Assembly (NCBI GenBank): GCA_902497035.1
Contig: CABVDL010000038.1
Location: 1-23,827 of the forward strand
Reading direction: 5' to 3'
DNA from: an uncultured Prevotella sp.
GTDB taxonomy: Bacteria; Bacteroidota; Bacteroidia; Bacteroidales; Bacteroidaceae
DNA length: 23,827 nt
Shown here: positions 1 to 8,681 of the stretch, one piece after another
How the letters are laid out: every line of letters begins with the position of its first letter
Numbering within the stretch: position 1 is the first letter of the stretch
Notes under the pieces: generated by a model
Database searches by the model: none
The model's input: the letters and a program-made list of their open reading frames with translations, nothing else
Told to the model about the DNA's origin: nothing
Program-made: the position numbers and the translations under genes

Positions 1-64
1 CCGGCGGCTGGTGGCCGGCACCAGGCCGGCCACTACACTGTCACCGAGGTAGTATACCTCCACA
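1..64 (-). repeat. 64-bp interspersed REP-like palindromic repeat, copy 1
   Basis: The reverse complement of positions 1-45 matches 12815-12859 at 44 of 45 bases, and the similarity continues with lower identity to position 64. The core is a GC-rich inverted repeat with 9-bp arms (GTGGCCGGC, 11-19, and GCCGGCCAC, 25-33) around a 5-base loop. A second small hairpin, GAGGTA/TACCTC, lies at 46-60. Read on the minus strand from an ATG at 72-70, the element is open to the window edge and encodes ...GDSVVAGLVPATSRR, the same peptide as copy 2 in its own frame. It may continue beyond the window edge. It could be a mobile REP-type element or the remnant of a short repeated ORF. Confidence 0.75.
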
Positions 65-360
65 AACTTCATCTGTTGCGCCCTTTCACCGCCTTTACCT
101 GCCTGTATCAATCTATATTTTCCATTATATTTCCCACGCGGTTGCCATATGCGCTTGATAAGTGTAAACCATTGACAACAAATGATTTGCACTTTGCTGT
201 TGATTTATGTCAACCGTTTTGCGCATCCACTTTTTGGAGGTTAGCTTTCCATATTGCCGTAATCCGCATTGAAAATTAGCTTACTTTTGCATCAACGAAA
301 CGGTCGAGGACCATCGCCTCTACTGTCGAAATGATATAGCTAACTCATAAAACAACGATT
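65..360. other. AT-rich non-coding region upstream of the glucanase block
   Basis: I see no convincing gene here. The open frame at 76-279 has no recognisable domain and is biased towards Phe, Leu, Ile and Cys, as expected of translated AT-rich DNA. The stretch holds a small inverted repeat GTTGA/TCAAC (about 199-214), a TCCACTTTTT motif at 226-235 that recurs upstream of susC, and a Bacteroidota-type -7 element at 282-289. About 70 bases of untranslated leader would precede the first gene. Confidence 0.6.
282..289 (+). promoter_or_regulatory. Candidate Bacteroidota -7 promoter element (TACTTTTG)
   Basis: The octamer matches the TAnnTTTG consensus of the Bacteroides primary sigma factor. It lies about 70 bases upstream of the ATG at 361, in an AT-rich region with no other gene. 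The -33 element (TTTG) is not clear: only a TTG at 254-256 is present, about 25 bases upstream, which is longer than ideal spacing. This would drive the block from 361 onwards. Confidence 0.5.
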
Positions 361-1311
361 ATGATACATTCTACGCTTAAATTCATGTTGTCTTTTTTTG
401 CATCCGCTTTTGTGATATCCGCTAACGCCCAGTCGTCCTACGTCACCGAGGCGCCGTCCGGAGGCTTTGACTTTTCTGCGGCTAAGGACATTGTAGTCCT
501 TTATGCCCCCGACGAGGCCGTCGCAAAGATGGGTGACAGGATTAAGAGCAACCAGAACCTCGACCCCACCAACACCAAGAACCAGTTTTTCTACTGGGTG
601 ACCGACTGGGACAAGAAAGACCTGACGCTTGTCAATGTGGACCGTGAGGGTGCCACCAACTCCTATGGCGGCACCAACATGCTCAGCATCACCCCGCAGT
701 GGGAGTGGGGAACCGGTTACTTTGGCGCTATCGGCAGCTATCGCTACGACCTGTCAATGATTGACAACGACTATTACCTCCATCTTGGCCTCTGTGACTT
801 CGGCAATGCGGATTCAAAATACAAGTTTGAGTTCGGCAACACCGATGTGACGGGCAATCACTTCGACCTGGAGGTCAACCTCGACAAGGGCAAGGCCAAC
901 GGCAACTTTGTGGGTGTAGGCAACATGAAGCGAGACGGCAAGTGGTACTATATTGACATTCCTGTCAAGGACCTTGTCGATGAGGACGGCGACTTCGGCT
1001 TCACCTATGACTGGTCGGCCAAGATGACCAATCCGTTCCTTTTCTCTTTCGACAAACCGACGACCAGCAAGATGACCCATCTGCTGGAACCGGGCGCTGC
1101 GGTCTACACCTACACCATCACCAAACTCAACTCAGCCGTGAGCATCGACGGCGTGTATTTCTACAAAAAGGGTGTCCCGTCAGGCATCCAGGCTGTCAGC
1201 GCACTCCGGGACAGCGCCGACGGGGCCTGGTACAACCTGCAGGGCATGCGCGTGGAGAAGCCTGCCAAGGGCGTGTTTATCCACAACGGCCGCAAGGTGG
1301 TGGTGAAATAA
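361..1311 (+). CDS. Exported stand-alone beta-sandwich protein with T9SS-like C-terminal tail
   Basis: 316 residues. Residues 1-23 form a type I signal peptide ending in ANA. Residues about 34-269 form one module beginning GGFDFS and carrying the motifs DLSMIDNDYYLHL, RDGKWYYIDIP and IDGVYFYK. The same motif order occurs three times in the C-terminal part of the GH16 enzyme encoded 52 bases downstream. Residues about 275-316 (YNLQGMRV...GRKVVVK) resemble the short sorting tail of Prevotella exported proteins. No catalytic motif is recognised. Position and homology to the GH16 accessory modules suggest a secreted or surface-attached glucan-binding protein; this is inference. It is the first gene of the block, behind a TAnnTTTG element. 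Confidence 0.85.
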   Translation: MIHSTLKFMLSFFASAFVISANAQSSYVTEAPSGGFDFSAAKDIVVLYAPDEAVAKMGDRIKSNQNLDPTNTKNQFFYWVTDWDKKDLTLVNVDREGATNSYGGTNMLSITPQWEWGTGYFGAIGSYRYDLSMIDNDYYLHLGLCDFGNADSKYKFEFGNTDVTGNHFDLEVNLDKGKANGNFVGVGNMKRDGKWYYIDIPVKDLVDEDGDFGFTYDWSAKMTNPFLFSFDKPTTSKMTHLLEPGAAVYTYTITKLNSAVSIDGVYFYKKGVPSGIQAVSALRDSADGAWYNLQGMRVEKPAKGVFIHNGRKVVVK

Positions 1312-1363
1312 CATCGGCCTTACCCGACCAACAATATTATCTTTTCGACAATATCTTTCTACT

Positions 1364-4300
1364 ATGAGGAAAAAGTCATTCTTCCTTTTGGTTGTCCTCG
1401 CCATCGGTGCCGCGCTGCACGTGTCAGCGCAGGTCACAGATGCGCCTGACGGCTACCATCTGGTGTGGGGCGATGATTTCAACGGCACGTCGCTCAACGA
1501 GAAATTATGGAACATTGAGGTCAACGGTAATGGCGGCGGCAACAGTGAGCTGCAGTATTACCGCAAGGAAAACGTGTCGGTGGCCGACGGCAACCTCGTG
1601 CTGACGGCCAGGCGCGAGAGCTACAGCGGCAAGAGCTTCACCTCGGGCCGCGTCACCTCAAAGGGCAAGGCGGCCTTCAAGCACGGCATCATCCAGGCGC
1701 GCATCCGATTTCCTAAGACCGCCAACGGCCTGTGGCCGGCCTATTGGATGATGGGCAACGACATGGACCGCTATGGCTGGCCCCGGTGCGGCGAGATGGA
1801 CATCATCGAGCTCGGTCATAAGAAAGGCATCGACACCGGCACGCAGGACCGCTACTTTGCCGGCACGCTCCATTTCGGCCCCGATGCCTCTAACGAGAAC
1901 CACCAGCAGGTGAGTCAGGACATCACCGTCGGCGCCGACAATGCCGTGGAGAACGACGGCTATCATGTCTTTACGGTCATCTGGGACAACGACAACATTG
2001 AGATGTTCTACGACCTCGCCGGCTATAAGGCCGCGCAGAAGCGGCGTGCCAAGTACTTCTCGCTCGGCATACCCGCGTCAGACGACGAGCTGGGTGCGGG
2101 CCATTATTTCCATAAGCCTTTCTTCTTCCTCTTCAACCTGGCCGTGGGCGGCACCTACCCCGGCATATACGATGCCTCACAGGTTACTGCCCTGCCCAAT
2201 ACGGGCGACGAGGCCAAAATGCTCGTTGACTGGGTACGCGTCTATCAGGCTGACGATGATGCCACCTCACAATACACTTATGTCGATGACAGCGGCAACA
2301 CCATCACCAACATTCCCGAAGAGCCGGAGCCCGAGCACCACACCGACACCACCACGGTGCTGAGCGGCTTTGCCACCAAGGCTCTCGACGACAAGGGCTT
2401 GTCGACCTTCGACTTCTCCGACATCTCCGATGCCGTGCTTGTCTCCACCTCCGAGGGCGTGACGGGCAACCTGAAGGCACAGGGCGCTTCCGTCATCGAC
2501 TACAATGTCGACAACAGCAAGAATTTCCTCTACATTTGGGATAATACTTATGTGGCCGACGGCACGTCAGACAAGACCAACTCCTTTGGCTGGGAGGAGG
2601 GCTACAACCGCTTCGCCGTGACCACGGTGGGCTGGTCGGGCCTGGGCTTCGCCTCCTCGGCCGGCAACGGCAAAGACCTCTCGATGATTGACGACAGCTA
2701 TTGGCTTCACTTCGCCATGAAGGCCGACGACAGGGCCATGCACACGTCACACAATATTATGGTGGGCGACGCCCAGTTCTGCATCGGCACGAGTGACGGC
2801 AAGTATGCCTGCCTTGGCGACTTCCCGCGCGACGGACAGTGGTACTACTTCGACATTCCCGTGAAGGCGCTCCATCAGTTCGCCGGCAATCTCTTCGGCA
2901 CCACGGCCTCCAGCTATGAGGGCAACGTCGTCGCTTTCCTCAGTGGCGGGCAACAGGGAGCCGAGCTCGACTTCGACAACATCTTCTTCTATAAGAGTAA
3001 GACCAAGACCGTGCCCAACTACGTGGACAACGACTCCGCCGGCCTGGGCAAATATGGCTACAAGAGCCTCGACGCCAACGGCAAGGCCGTGTTCGACTTC
3101 GACAAGGCTAAGAATGTGACGCCCATCATCCTCTCAAGCGACATGTGGGAGCACGTCACAGCCGGCGGCAGCTATGAGAACTCGATTGTCGCCAAGGAAA
3201 ACGACCTCACCGAGCAGGCCGCCAAGAACAACTTCTTCGTATGGGAGAACACCATGAATGTCACCCATGTGACCGATGTGGCCAACTCCTTCGGCAATGT
3301 GCCTTATGGTGGCTTCAATGCCTATACTGCCGCCTCGGGTGCCACATGGACCGGTTCCGGTTGGGCTTCCATTAGCGGACAGGGCAACACCGTGACCGCC
3401 AAGGATCTCTCTAAGATTGACGACAGCTATTGGGTGCACTTCTCGCTGCGCTCCGATGCAGCCGTGGGCGATGCGCCGATAAGCATCAAGTTCGGTGCCT
3501 CGACCGGTGATGCCCAGCTCACCTTCGGCAAGTATTCCACCAGTCCGATCTTCGCCGAGTTCCCGCGCAACGGCCAGTGGTACAGCTTCGACATTCCTTT
3601 GAGTGTGGTCAAGCAGTACGGTAAGCTCTGGAGCAATGCACCGAGCAATGGCGGCCTCTCCGCCTACACCGACTACGTGCTGACGTTCAGCTTCGGCGGC
3701 ACGCTCTATACGGGCAGCCCCGTCTCCATCGACAACGTCTTCTTCTATCAGCCCACCGACAAGAAGGCTGACGACGTAACCAGCGCCTACACCACGAAGA
3801 GTCTCGATGCCGACGGCAACAGCACGTTCGACTTCTCTGGTAAGCAGTTCATTCCGGTGACCGCCGGAGCCAAGGAGCGCCTCGCCATGGGTACCGACAA
3901 CATCGTGTCCGACTTCGCCATCAACGATGCCAACACCCACCTCTATATCTGGGAAGGCACCTATACCGACGGCACCTGCGAGGGCGTCAACTCCTTTGGC
4001 AACGATGAGAAGTGGACCTCCGTCATCGTGGCCAACAAGGGTTGGTCGGGTTTAGGCATCATCAATGACGACGGCTACGACTGCTCCGCCATCGACGACA
4101 GCACCTACCTGCACTTTGCCCTGAAGGCCACGAGTAGCGCCTACGACTACCACTTCACGCTGGGCAAGGCCCATTTCACCATAGGCGCTACCGGCTATAC
4201 CAACGGCAACGGCGAACTGTTCCCGGCCCTGTCCGACTTCCCGCGGGACGGCGAGTGGTACAGCCTCGACATTCCAATGAGTGCCATCAGCAGCCTCTGC

Positions 4301-4579
4301 CCGAACATCTGGAACGGACAGCAGGCGGCCTTCAAGGACAACCTGCTCTGCATCGACACTGAGAACGCCGCCGGAAATGCCCTGCAGATAGACAACATCT
4401 TCTTCTGGCGAAACAAGAAGGTGGCAACGGCCATCGACAACACGTTTGCCGACACAACGACACCGACCCGCGTCATCGCCATCTACAACATGCAGGGTCA
4501 GCGCGTTCCCAACACCCATCAACCCGGATTGTACATCGTCAGGACCACGAAGGGCGTCCGCAAGATCTTCGTTAAATGA
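1364..4579 (+). CDS. GH16 family endo-beta-1,3-glucanase (laminarinase type) with three tandem C-terminal modules
   Basis: 1071 residues. After a signal peptide (cleavage near SAQ, residues 21-23), residues about 27-296 form a GH16 beta-jelly-roll. The retaining active-site motif GEMDIIE has E144 as nucleophile, D146 as assisting residue and E149 as acid/base; the ExDxxE spacing is typical of laminarinase-type GH16 rather than kappa-carrageenase or lichenase loops. A Pro/Glu/Thr-rich linker follows (about 315-332). Three homologous modules occupy about 333-545, 564-797 and 808-1016, each with FDF(S/D), NSFG, (M/K/A)IDDSYW or similar, FPR(D/N)G(Q/E)WY and DN(I/V)FF(Y/W). The T9SS-like tail ends in RKIFVK. 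There is no lipobox, unlike the second GH16 at 21081. It should cut internal beta-1,3-glucan bonds outside the cell. The stop codon overlaps the next start (ATGA), implying translational coupling with the GH128 gene. Confidence 0.93.
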   Translation: MRKKSFFLLVVLAIGAALHVSAQVTDAPDGYHLVWGDDFNGTSLNEKLWNIEVNGNGGGNSELQYYRKENVSVADGNLVLTARRESYSGKSFTSGRVTSKGKAAFKHGIIQARIRFPKTANGLWPAYWMMGNDMDRYGWPRCGEMDIIELGHKKGIDTGTQDRYFAGTLHFGPDASNENHQQVSQDITVGADNAVENDGYHVFTVIWDNDNIEMFYDLAGYKAAQKRRAKYFSLGIPASDDELGAGHYFHKPFFFLFNLAVGGTYPGIYDASQVTALPNTGDEAKMLVDWVRVYQADDDATSQYTYVDDSGNTITNIPEEPEPEHHTDTTTVLSGFATKALDDKGLSTFDFSDISDAVLVSTSEGVTGNLKAQGASVIDYNVDNSKNFLYIWDNTYVADGTSDKTNSFGWEEGYNRFAVTTVGWSGLGFASSAGNGKDLSMIDDSYWLHFAMKADDRAMHTSHNIMVGDAQFCIGTSDGKYACLGDFPRDGQWYYFDIPVKALHQFAGNLFGTTASSYEGNVVAFLSGGQQGAELDFDNIFFYKSKTKTVPNYVDNDSAGLGKYGYKSLDANGKAVFDFDKAKNVTPIILSSDMWEHVTAGGSYENSIVAKENDLTEQAAKNNFFVWENTMNVTHVTDVANSFGNVPYGGFNAYTAASGATWTGSGWASISGQGNTVTAKDLSKIDDSYWVHFSLRSDAAVGDAPISIKFGASTGDAQLTFGKYSTSPIFAEFPRNGQWYSFDIPLSVVKQYGKLWSNAPSNGGLSAYTDYVLTFSFGGTLYTGSPVSIDNVFFYQPTDKKADDVTSAYTTKSLDADGNSTFDFSGKQFIPVTAGAKERLAMGTDNIVSDFAINDANTHLYIWEGTYTDGTCEGVNSFGNDEKWTSVIVANKGWSGLGIINDDGYDCSAIDDSTYLHFALKATSSAYDYHFTLGKAHFTIGATGYTNGNGELFPALSDFPRDGEWYSLDIPMSAISSLCPNIWNGQQAAFKDNLLCIDTENAAGNALQIDNIFFWRNKKVATAIDNTFADTTTPTRVIAIYNMQGQRVPNTHQPGLYIVRTTKGVRKIFVK
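2360..4411 (+). repeat. Three tandem coding copies of a ~210-230 residue module in the GH16 gene
   Basis: The approximate copies are 2360-2998, 3053-3754 and 3785-4411. They share, in order, a start motif around FDF, an aromatic stretch followed by NSFG, an IDDS-aromatic-HF motif, FPR(D/N)G-WY-(F/L)DIP, and a closing DN(I/V)FF-aromatic motif. Divergence is high at the DNA level, so this is an old duplication rather than a recent one. A fourth copy forms nearly all of the protein encoded at 361-1311 (about 460-1167). Confidence 0.8.
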
Positions 4580-6078
4580 TACGCTTCAAATTCATTATAA
4601 TAGGTATTTTATGGACACTCATTCCCGTCTCCACCGCGTTTGCGCAGCAGAAGAGCGTCAAGCGGGGTGTGGGATGGGATGAGAAGACGAGGGCCGTCTC
4701 CGCATCCGATGTGGCGATGCTGAAAGACGGAGTCTCTTGGCTCTACAACTGGGGGCAGCATTCCAGCGACGCCATGGGCACCGCTACCGACAACGGTGAG
4801 ATGACTTTCGTGCCGATGTGCTGGAACGGCCTCTACAGCGAGAGCCAGCTCTCGGCATGGCTTAAGGCCCATCCCAATACGAAGTGGCTGTTGGGTTTCA
4901 ATGAACCCAACTTCTCTTCGCAGGCCAATATGACACCGGCCGAGGCGGCAAAGGAGTGGCCGAGGCTTGAGAAGATAGCCGCCGACTACGGTCTGAAGCT
5001 TGCCGCACCGGCACTCAACTTCTCGGGCGAGAGGGTAGGCGGCCGCACGTGGAGTCCATACGAGTGGCTCGATGCCTTCCTTGAGGCCTACCCGACGGCC
5101 AGGATTGACGCGCTCGTGCTGCACAGCTACATGAACTGGTACAGCGCCACGGTGTGGTTTGCTACCGAATACTTCTACAAGGACCTGTACAATCCGGCCA
5201 AGACCGATGTCTATGGCAAGTATCCGCACATCGTGAAGTATCTCGACACCTACGGCAAGAAGCCCATGCTCCTCACCGAGTTCTGCGCGTGGGAGGGCAA
5301 TAAGGACGGTTTCGTGACCACGGAGGAGAACCAGATAGACCAGATGACGCAGAAGCTGCAGAAGCTGGAGCAGGACACCATCGTCGCTGGTTATGCGTGG
5401 TTCATCGGCAATGGCACCGCTTCGGCCTTCCCCTACAACAGCATCACACAGACCACGGCTGCGGGCAGCGGACTGTCAAAGCTCGGCAAGGTCTACGTCA
5501 ACATGTCGTCGTTTGATACGTCGAAATACTACAGCGAGGGCGAGACCATCATGGCGAAGGACTATGTCGACGCCTCCACCGACGCCTATATCGTCCGTCC
5601 GCGCCCCAACACCGAGTCGGGCAGCAGCATTCCCTTGCAGATAGAGCTGCCGTCAAGTGGCTGGGCCAAATGGCAGGTCAACGCGGCGAATAGCGGCGAG
5701 CACCAGCTCACGGTCCACATGAAGACGACGGCCGACATGTCCCTTTGGGTCTACGTTGACGGCAAGAATACGGTGAAGTCTTCTTTGGCTTCGACCGATG
5801 GCGAGTGGGCCGACCGCACTGTGGATCTCAAGCTTACTGCTGGCAAGCGCAAGCTCATGCTCTTCAATGCTGGCTCCAACAGCGTCTACGTCAACTCGCT
5901 CGTCTTCTCCGAGACCACGGGCATCAAGACGATTGGTAAGGCCCCTTCCGAGGTCGTCGACAGACAATACTACAATCTCTCAGGCCGCAAGGTCGAAGTG
6001 CCCCAGCCAGGCGTCTATATCATCGTCGAGAAAATGAGTGATGGCACCAGCAACGTGTCAAAGGCCGTGCGGCGATAA
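4576..6078 (+). CDS. GH128 family endo-beta-1,3-glucanase with C-terminal carbohydrate-binding-like domain
   Basis: 500 residues. The start at 4576 gives a good signal peptide (cleavage near AFA, residues 21-23) and a 4-base ATGA overlap with the GH16 gene. Residues about 28-310 form a TIM barrel of the Asl1-like GH128 family: KRGVGWD near the start, WLLGFNEPN with E110 as likely acid/base, LHSYMNWY, and LLTEFCAWE with E235 as likely nucleophile. GH128 enzymes are retaining endo-beta-1,3-glucanases. Residues about 315-447 form a beta-sandwich that looks like a CBM6/CBM35-type domain (GWAKWQVNAANSGEHQLTV), probably glucan-binding. The tail (YYNLSGRKVEVPQPGVYI) is T9SS-like but carries an unusual final extension, so it departs from the normal GKKVxxK ending. 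Location should be extracellular or at the cell surface. Confidence 0.92.
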   Translation: MIRFKFIIIGILWTLIPVSTAFAQQKSVKRGVGWDEKTRAVSASDVAMLKDGVSWLYNWGQHSSDAMGTATDNGEMTFVPMCWNGLYSESQLSAWLKAHPNTKWLLGFNEPNFSSQANMTPAEAAKEWPRLEKIAADYGLKLAAPALNFSGERVGGRTWSPYEWLDAFLEAYPTARIDALVLHSYMNWYSATVWFATEYFYKDLYNPAKTDVYGKYPHIVKYLDTYGKKPMLLTEFCAWEGNKDGFVTTEENQIDQMTQKLQKLEQDTIVAGYAWFIGNGTASAFPYNSITQTTAAGSGLSKLGKVYVNMSSFDTSKYYSEGETIMAKDYVDASTDAYIVRPRPNTESGSSIPLQIELPSSGWAKWQVNAANSGEHQLTVHMKTTADMSLWVYVDGKNTVKSSLASTDGEWADRTVDLKLTAGKRKLMLFNAGSNSVYVNSLVFSETTGIKTIGKAPSEVVDRQYYNLSGRKVEVPQPGVYIIVEKMSDGTSNVSKAVRR

Positions 6079-6146
6079 GCTTCTTAAAACGCAATTAAAT
6101 AAAGTCGATATACGTATCTTTCTAAAAACTATAAATACTATAAATT

Positions 6147-8420
6147 ATGAAGAAAACATTATTTACTTTAGCAGTGCTCCTCTCTTCAGCGCTCGCTTCA
6201 TTTGCGCAGCCTGCAAGTGTACCGGACGTGAAGTCGGACGCTACTGATGTCTACCAGCTCTATGTCAATGGCGGACATAACGGCTTTAAATTTGCTGATT
6301 GGGGCGGAGCAACACTCTCTGAAGAGACCATCGACGGCAAGAAGGTCGAGAAAGAAGAGGCCTTCAAATGGTCAGGGTGCGAGTTTGCGATTGTGGATGT
6401 CTATGAGAAGAAATACTTCCACCTTGACGTCTATCCTATGCAGGACATGACGCTGGGTGTCGTAATGATCAACAAGAAGACATCCGGAGGCAATGAGGCC
6501 GAGAAGGGCTATCAAGTGCCCAGTCTGACGGCCAACCAGTGGAACTCCATCGACATCCCAGTGGAGTATTATGTCAACAAAGGCGCTTCCATGGCTCACC
6601 TTTTTCAGGTGAAACTTATCAGTAAGGTTACCACAGATGCAACCACTGCCGATGCCAGCGATGGCTTCGAGAATGGCAACGGAACCGGTACTTTCTACAT
6701 CGGCAACTACTATTTCTATGGCAAGCGCGACCTTAGCGGAGAGTCAACGACGCTCGCTTCCGTCTCGCTCGACGCCTCCTTAGTGGCCAACAGCGGCACG
6801 TTCACCATCAATGCCACTCCTTATACTGATGCCGGCAGGGAGCTGACCAGTGGTGTTACCTACAGCATCAGCGACGGCGCAACCCTTACGCAGGACGGCA
6901 ACAAGCTTACCGTGACGGTTACTAAGGCAGGTACTTACACCATCACCGCTACCAGCGGCAAGAATACTGCCACCGCCACAATCTATGCTATCGAGCCGGC
7001 TGCCGCGCCTACAGAGGATGCATCTAACGTTCTCGCTTATTACAGCGACACCTACGGCGCTACGGCTCCTAAAATCTCTGATGCTAGCTGGAACTGGCGC
7101 TTCAGCAAATACTCTGAGGTCTCCCTTGCCGACAATGACAAGGCTTACCTCGTCTCTCATGCCGGTACGTTCGGACTGAACCTCGGTGCCAAGGACATCA
7201 CAGGATATACTAAGCTGCATGCCGACATCTATGCAACAAAGGCCACTTCCGGATATGTTAACTGGGAAGGTGGTAAGACGGGAATCGATAACACCAACAC
7301 CGCATTCAGCCTGAAGGAGGGTTGGAACTCCGTCGACATTTCTATCGCTAACAACACGGGAACAGAAGCAACATGGCTTCAGTTCTACATTGGTGGAAGT
7401 GCTGATGCCGACAAGATAGACTTCGCCATCGACAACGTATATGCCACCACCGGCAACGTTGAGATTCCGTTCACCATCGGCACTGCTGACGCCAATGGTT
7501 TCACACCAGTCAGGGGTACCATAGCTGAGGAGAACCTCGCTGATATTAAGGCGTTGAACGTTACAGCCCTTGATATCTCAAAGGCTAAGCTCGCCGAGGG
7601 TATCACTAAGATTGAGACTGCCAATCCTAACACTATCATCGCAGTTAACTTCACGAAGGGTGCCGACGGCAATGTTACTTCAACACAGGCTGACCAGCTC
7701 ACCGGCTCGAAGAACCTTGTTTATCGCGACACTTACATCTTCCCGCTGGCAAAACTCGAGTTCGTTGACGGCTACGATGTTTACAACAAATTCTTCATCA
7801 GCACTGGCACTACCGGCTACAAGTACACCCGTACCATCGGCGCAAAGAAGTATGTAACCATCATGGTTCCTGCCATCGTCGACTACAACACTCTTCAGAC
7901 AAAGTATCCGGCTCTGAGTGTCTACAACTTCGATGCTGTTAACAGCACCGCCACAGAGGTTAAGTTCAACAAGGGCACTGTCCTGACTCCTGCCGAGCCT
8001 CACGTGCTCCACAACTCTTCTAATGCCGACATCACTCTTACCGTAGAGGGTACTGGCGACCTTAACCTCGCACAGCCCGCATCGGCAACACAGGGCACAA
8101 CGGTGGAGTTTATCGGCACTTACGCTGCCGCTACCGCCAACGGCACTCAGTATGGTCTTCAGAGTTCAACGGGTTCTGCTCCAGAGTTCCGTCAGATTGT
8201 TTCGCCTGCTGTTATCCCTGCCTTCCGTGCTTATATCACCGGTGTAAGCGCAAGCGCTAAGGTCTTCTTCGAAGGTGAGACAACCGGCATCAACAGCATC
8301 AAGGCTAACGGCGAAAGCAACGACGGTCAGGTGTATAACCTCGCCGGTCAGCGTGTCAACGCCGCCAACCTGCCCGCAGGCATCTATGTGAAGAACGGTA
8401 AGAAGTTTATCAAGAAATAA
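6147..8420 (+). CDS. Exported multidomain protein, probable surface glycan-binding protein
   Basis: 757 residues. Signal peptide 1-20 (LASFA). Residues about 30-193 form a beta-sandwich with W-SIDIPV and IGNYYFYGK motifs. Residues about 200-281 look like a bacterial Ig-like (Big) domain. Residues about 286-434 form a second carbohydrate-binding-like sandwich (LAYYSDTYG ... EGWNSVDI ... FAIDNVY). Residues about 437-710 are a region I do not recognise. The tail is T9SS-like (YNLAGQRV ... GIYVKNGKKFIKK). No catalytic signature is visible. The W/SIDIP and IDNVY motifs occur in binding modules on Bacteroidota glucanases, so glucan capture is the likely role. Codon choice differs from its neighbours: more T-ending codons such as GCT, GTT and CTT and a lower GC content, which could mean high expression or a separate origin. 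An AT-rich leader with a TATCTTTC near-promoter motif (6115-6122) precedes it. Confidence 0.82.
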   Translation: MKKTLFTLAVLLSSALASFAQPASVPDVKSDATDVYQLYVNGGHNGFKFADWGGATLSEETIDGKKVEKEEAFKWSGCEFAIVDVYEKKYFHLDVYPMQDMTLGVVMINKKTSGGNEAEKGYQVPSLTANQWNSIDIPVEYYVNKGASMAHLFQVKLISKVTTDATTADASDGFENGNGTGTFYIGNYYFYGKRDLSGESTTLASVSLDASLVANSGTFTINATPYTDAGRELTSGVTYSISDGATLTQDGNKLTVTVTKAGTYTITATSGKNTATATIYAIEPAAAPTEDASNVLAYYSDTYGATAPKISDASWNWRFSKYSEVSLADNDKAYLVSHAGTFGLNLGAKDITGYTKLHADIYATKATSGYVNWEGGKTGIDNTNTAFSLKEGWNSVDISIANNTGTEATWLQFYIGGSADADKIDFAIDNVYATTGNVEIPFTIGTADANGFTPVRGTIAEENLADIKALNVTALDISKAKLAEGITKIETANPNTIIAVNFTKGADGNVTSTQADQLTGSKNLVYRDTYIFPLAKLEFVDGYDVYNKFFISTGTTGYKYTRTIGAKKYVTIMVPAIVDYNTLQTKYPALSVYNFDAVNSTATEVKFNKGTVLTPAEPHVLHNSSNADITLTVEGTGDLNLAQPASATQGTTVEFIGTYAAATANGTQYGLQSSTGSAPEFRQIVSPAVIPAFRAYITGVSASAKVFFEGETTGINSIKANGESNDGQVYNLAGQRVNAANLPAGIYVKNGKKFIKK

Positions 8421-8431
8421 TCTGTGCTAAA

Positions 8432-8473
8432 GAGCGGCTGTGGTGGCATTCGTCCGCTGTAGCGGCTCCGCTC
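8432..8473 (+). repeat. GC-rich inverted repeat between the binding-protein gene and the small ORF
   Basis: GAGCGG (8432-8437) and CCGCTC (8468-8473) form the outer arms, and AGCGG/CCGCT pairs can form inner alternatives. It has no T-run after it, so it is not a clear rho-independent terminator. It could be an mRNA-stabilising or attenuating structure that sets the expression ratio between the upstream gene and the small ORF. Confidence 0.35.
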
Positions 8474-8491
8474 AACAAATAATGAAACAAT

Positions 8492-8662
8492 ATGGAAAAG
8501 AAGTTTTATGTTAAGCCCACCATTAAGGTGAGTGTGGTTAGCGAAACCAGCATCATGGCTAATAGTGACCCTAATACCATTAACGCTACGATTGATAAAA
8601 ATAATCCGATTACAAACGGATCTGTTGATGCGAAGCACTTCCACATTTGGGACGAGAACTAA
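8492..8662 (+). CDS. Small hypothetical protein, 56 aa
   Basis: The frame starts ATG GAA AAG AAG and ends with TAA at 8660-8662, 19 bases before the GH81 start. The protein begins MEKKFYVKPTIKVSVV, followed by SETSIMANSDPNTI, then an Asn/Thr/Asp-rich part and a C-terminal HFHIWDEN. This pattern (basic start, Y-x-x-P-x-I-x-V, E-x-x-(I/L)-M-A-x-S, acidic or polar C-terminus with an aromatic pair) resembles short uncharacterised proteins I recall as common in Prevotella and Bacteroides genomes. It has no hydrophobic signal peptide or membrane segment. The function is unknown. Its place between a binding protein and a glucanase, in the same orientation, suggests co-transcription. The A/T-leaning codon use resembles the preceding gene rather than the GH81 gene. 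Confidence 0.7.
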   Translation: MEKKFYVKPTIKVSVVSETSIMANSDPNTINATIDKNNPITNGSVDAKHFHIWDEN

Positions 8663-8681
8663 TGTAATTTAATTATCGCTT

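Noticed and set aside
76..279. 67-residue open frame in the upstream region
   Set aside because: It lies in AT-rich promoter DNA, has no domain, and ends at the promoter element.
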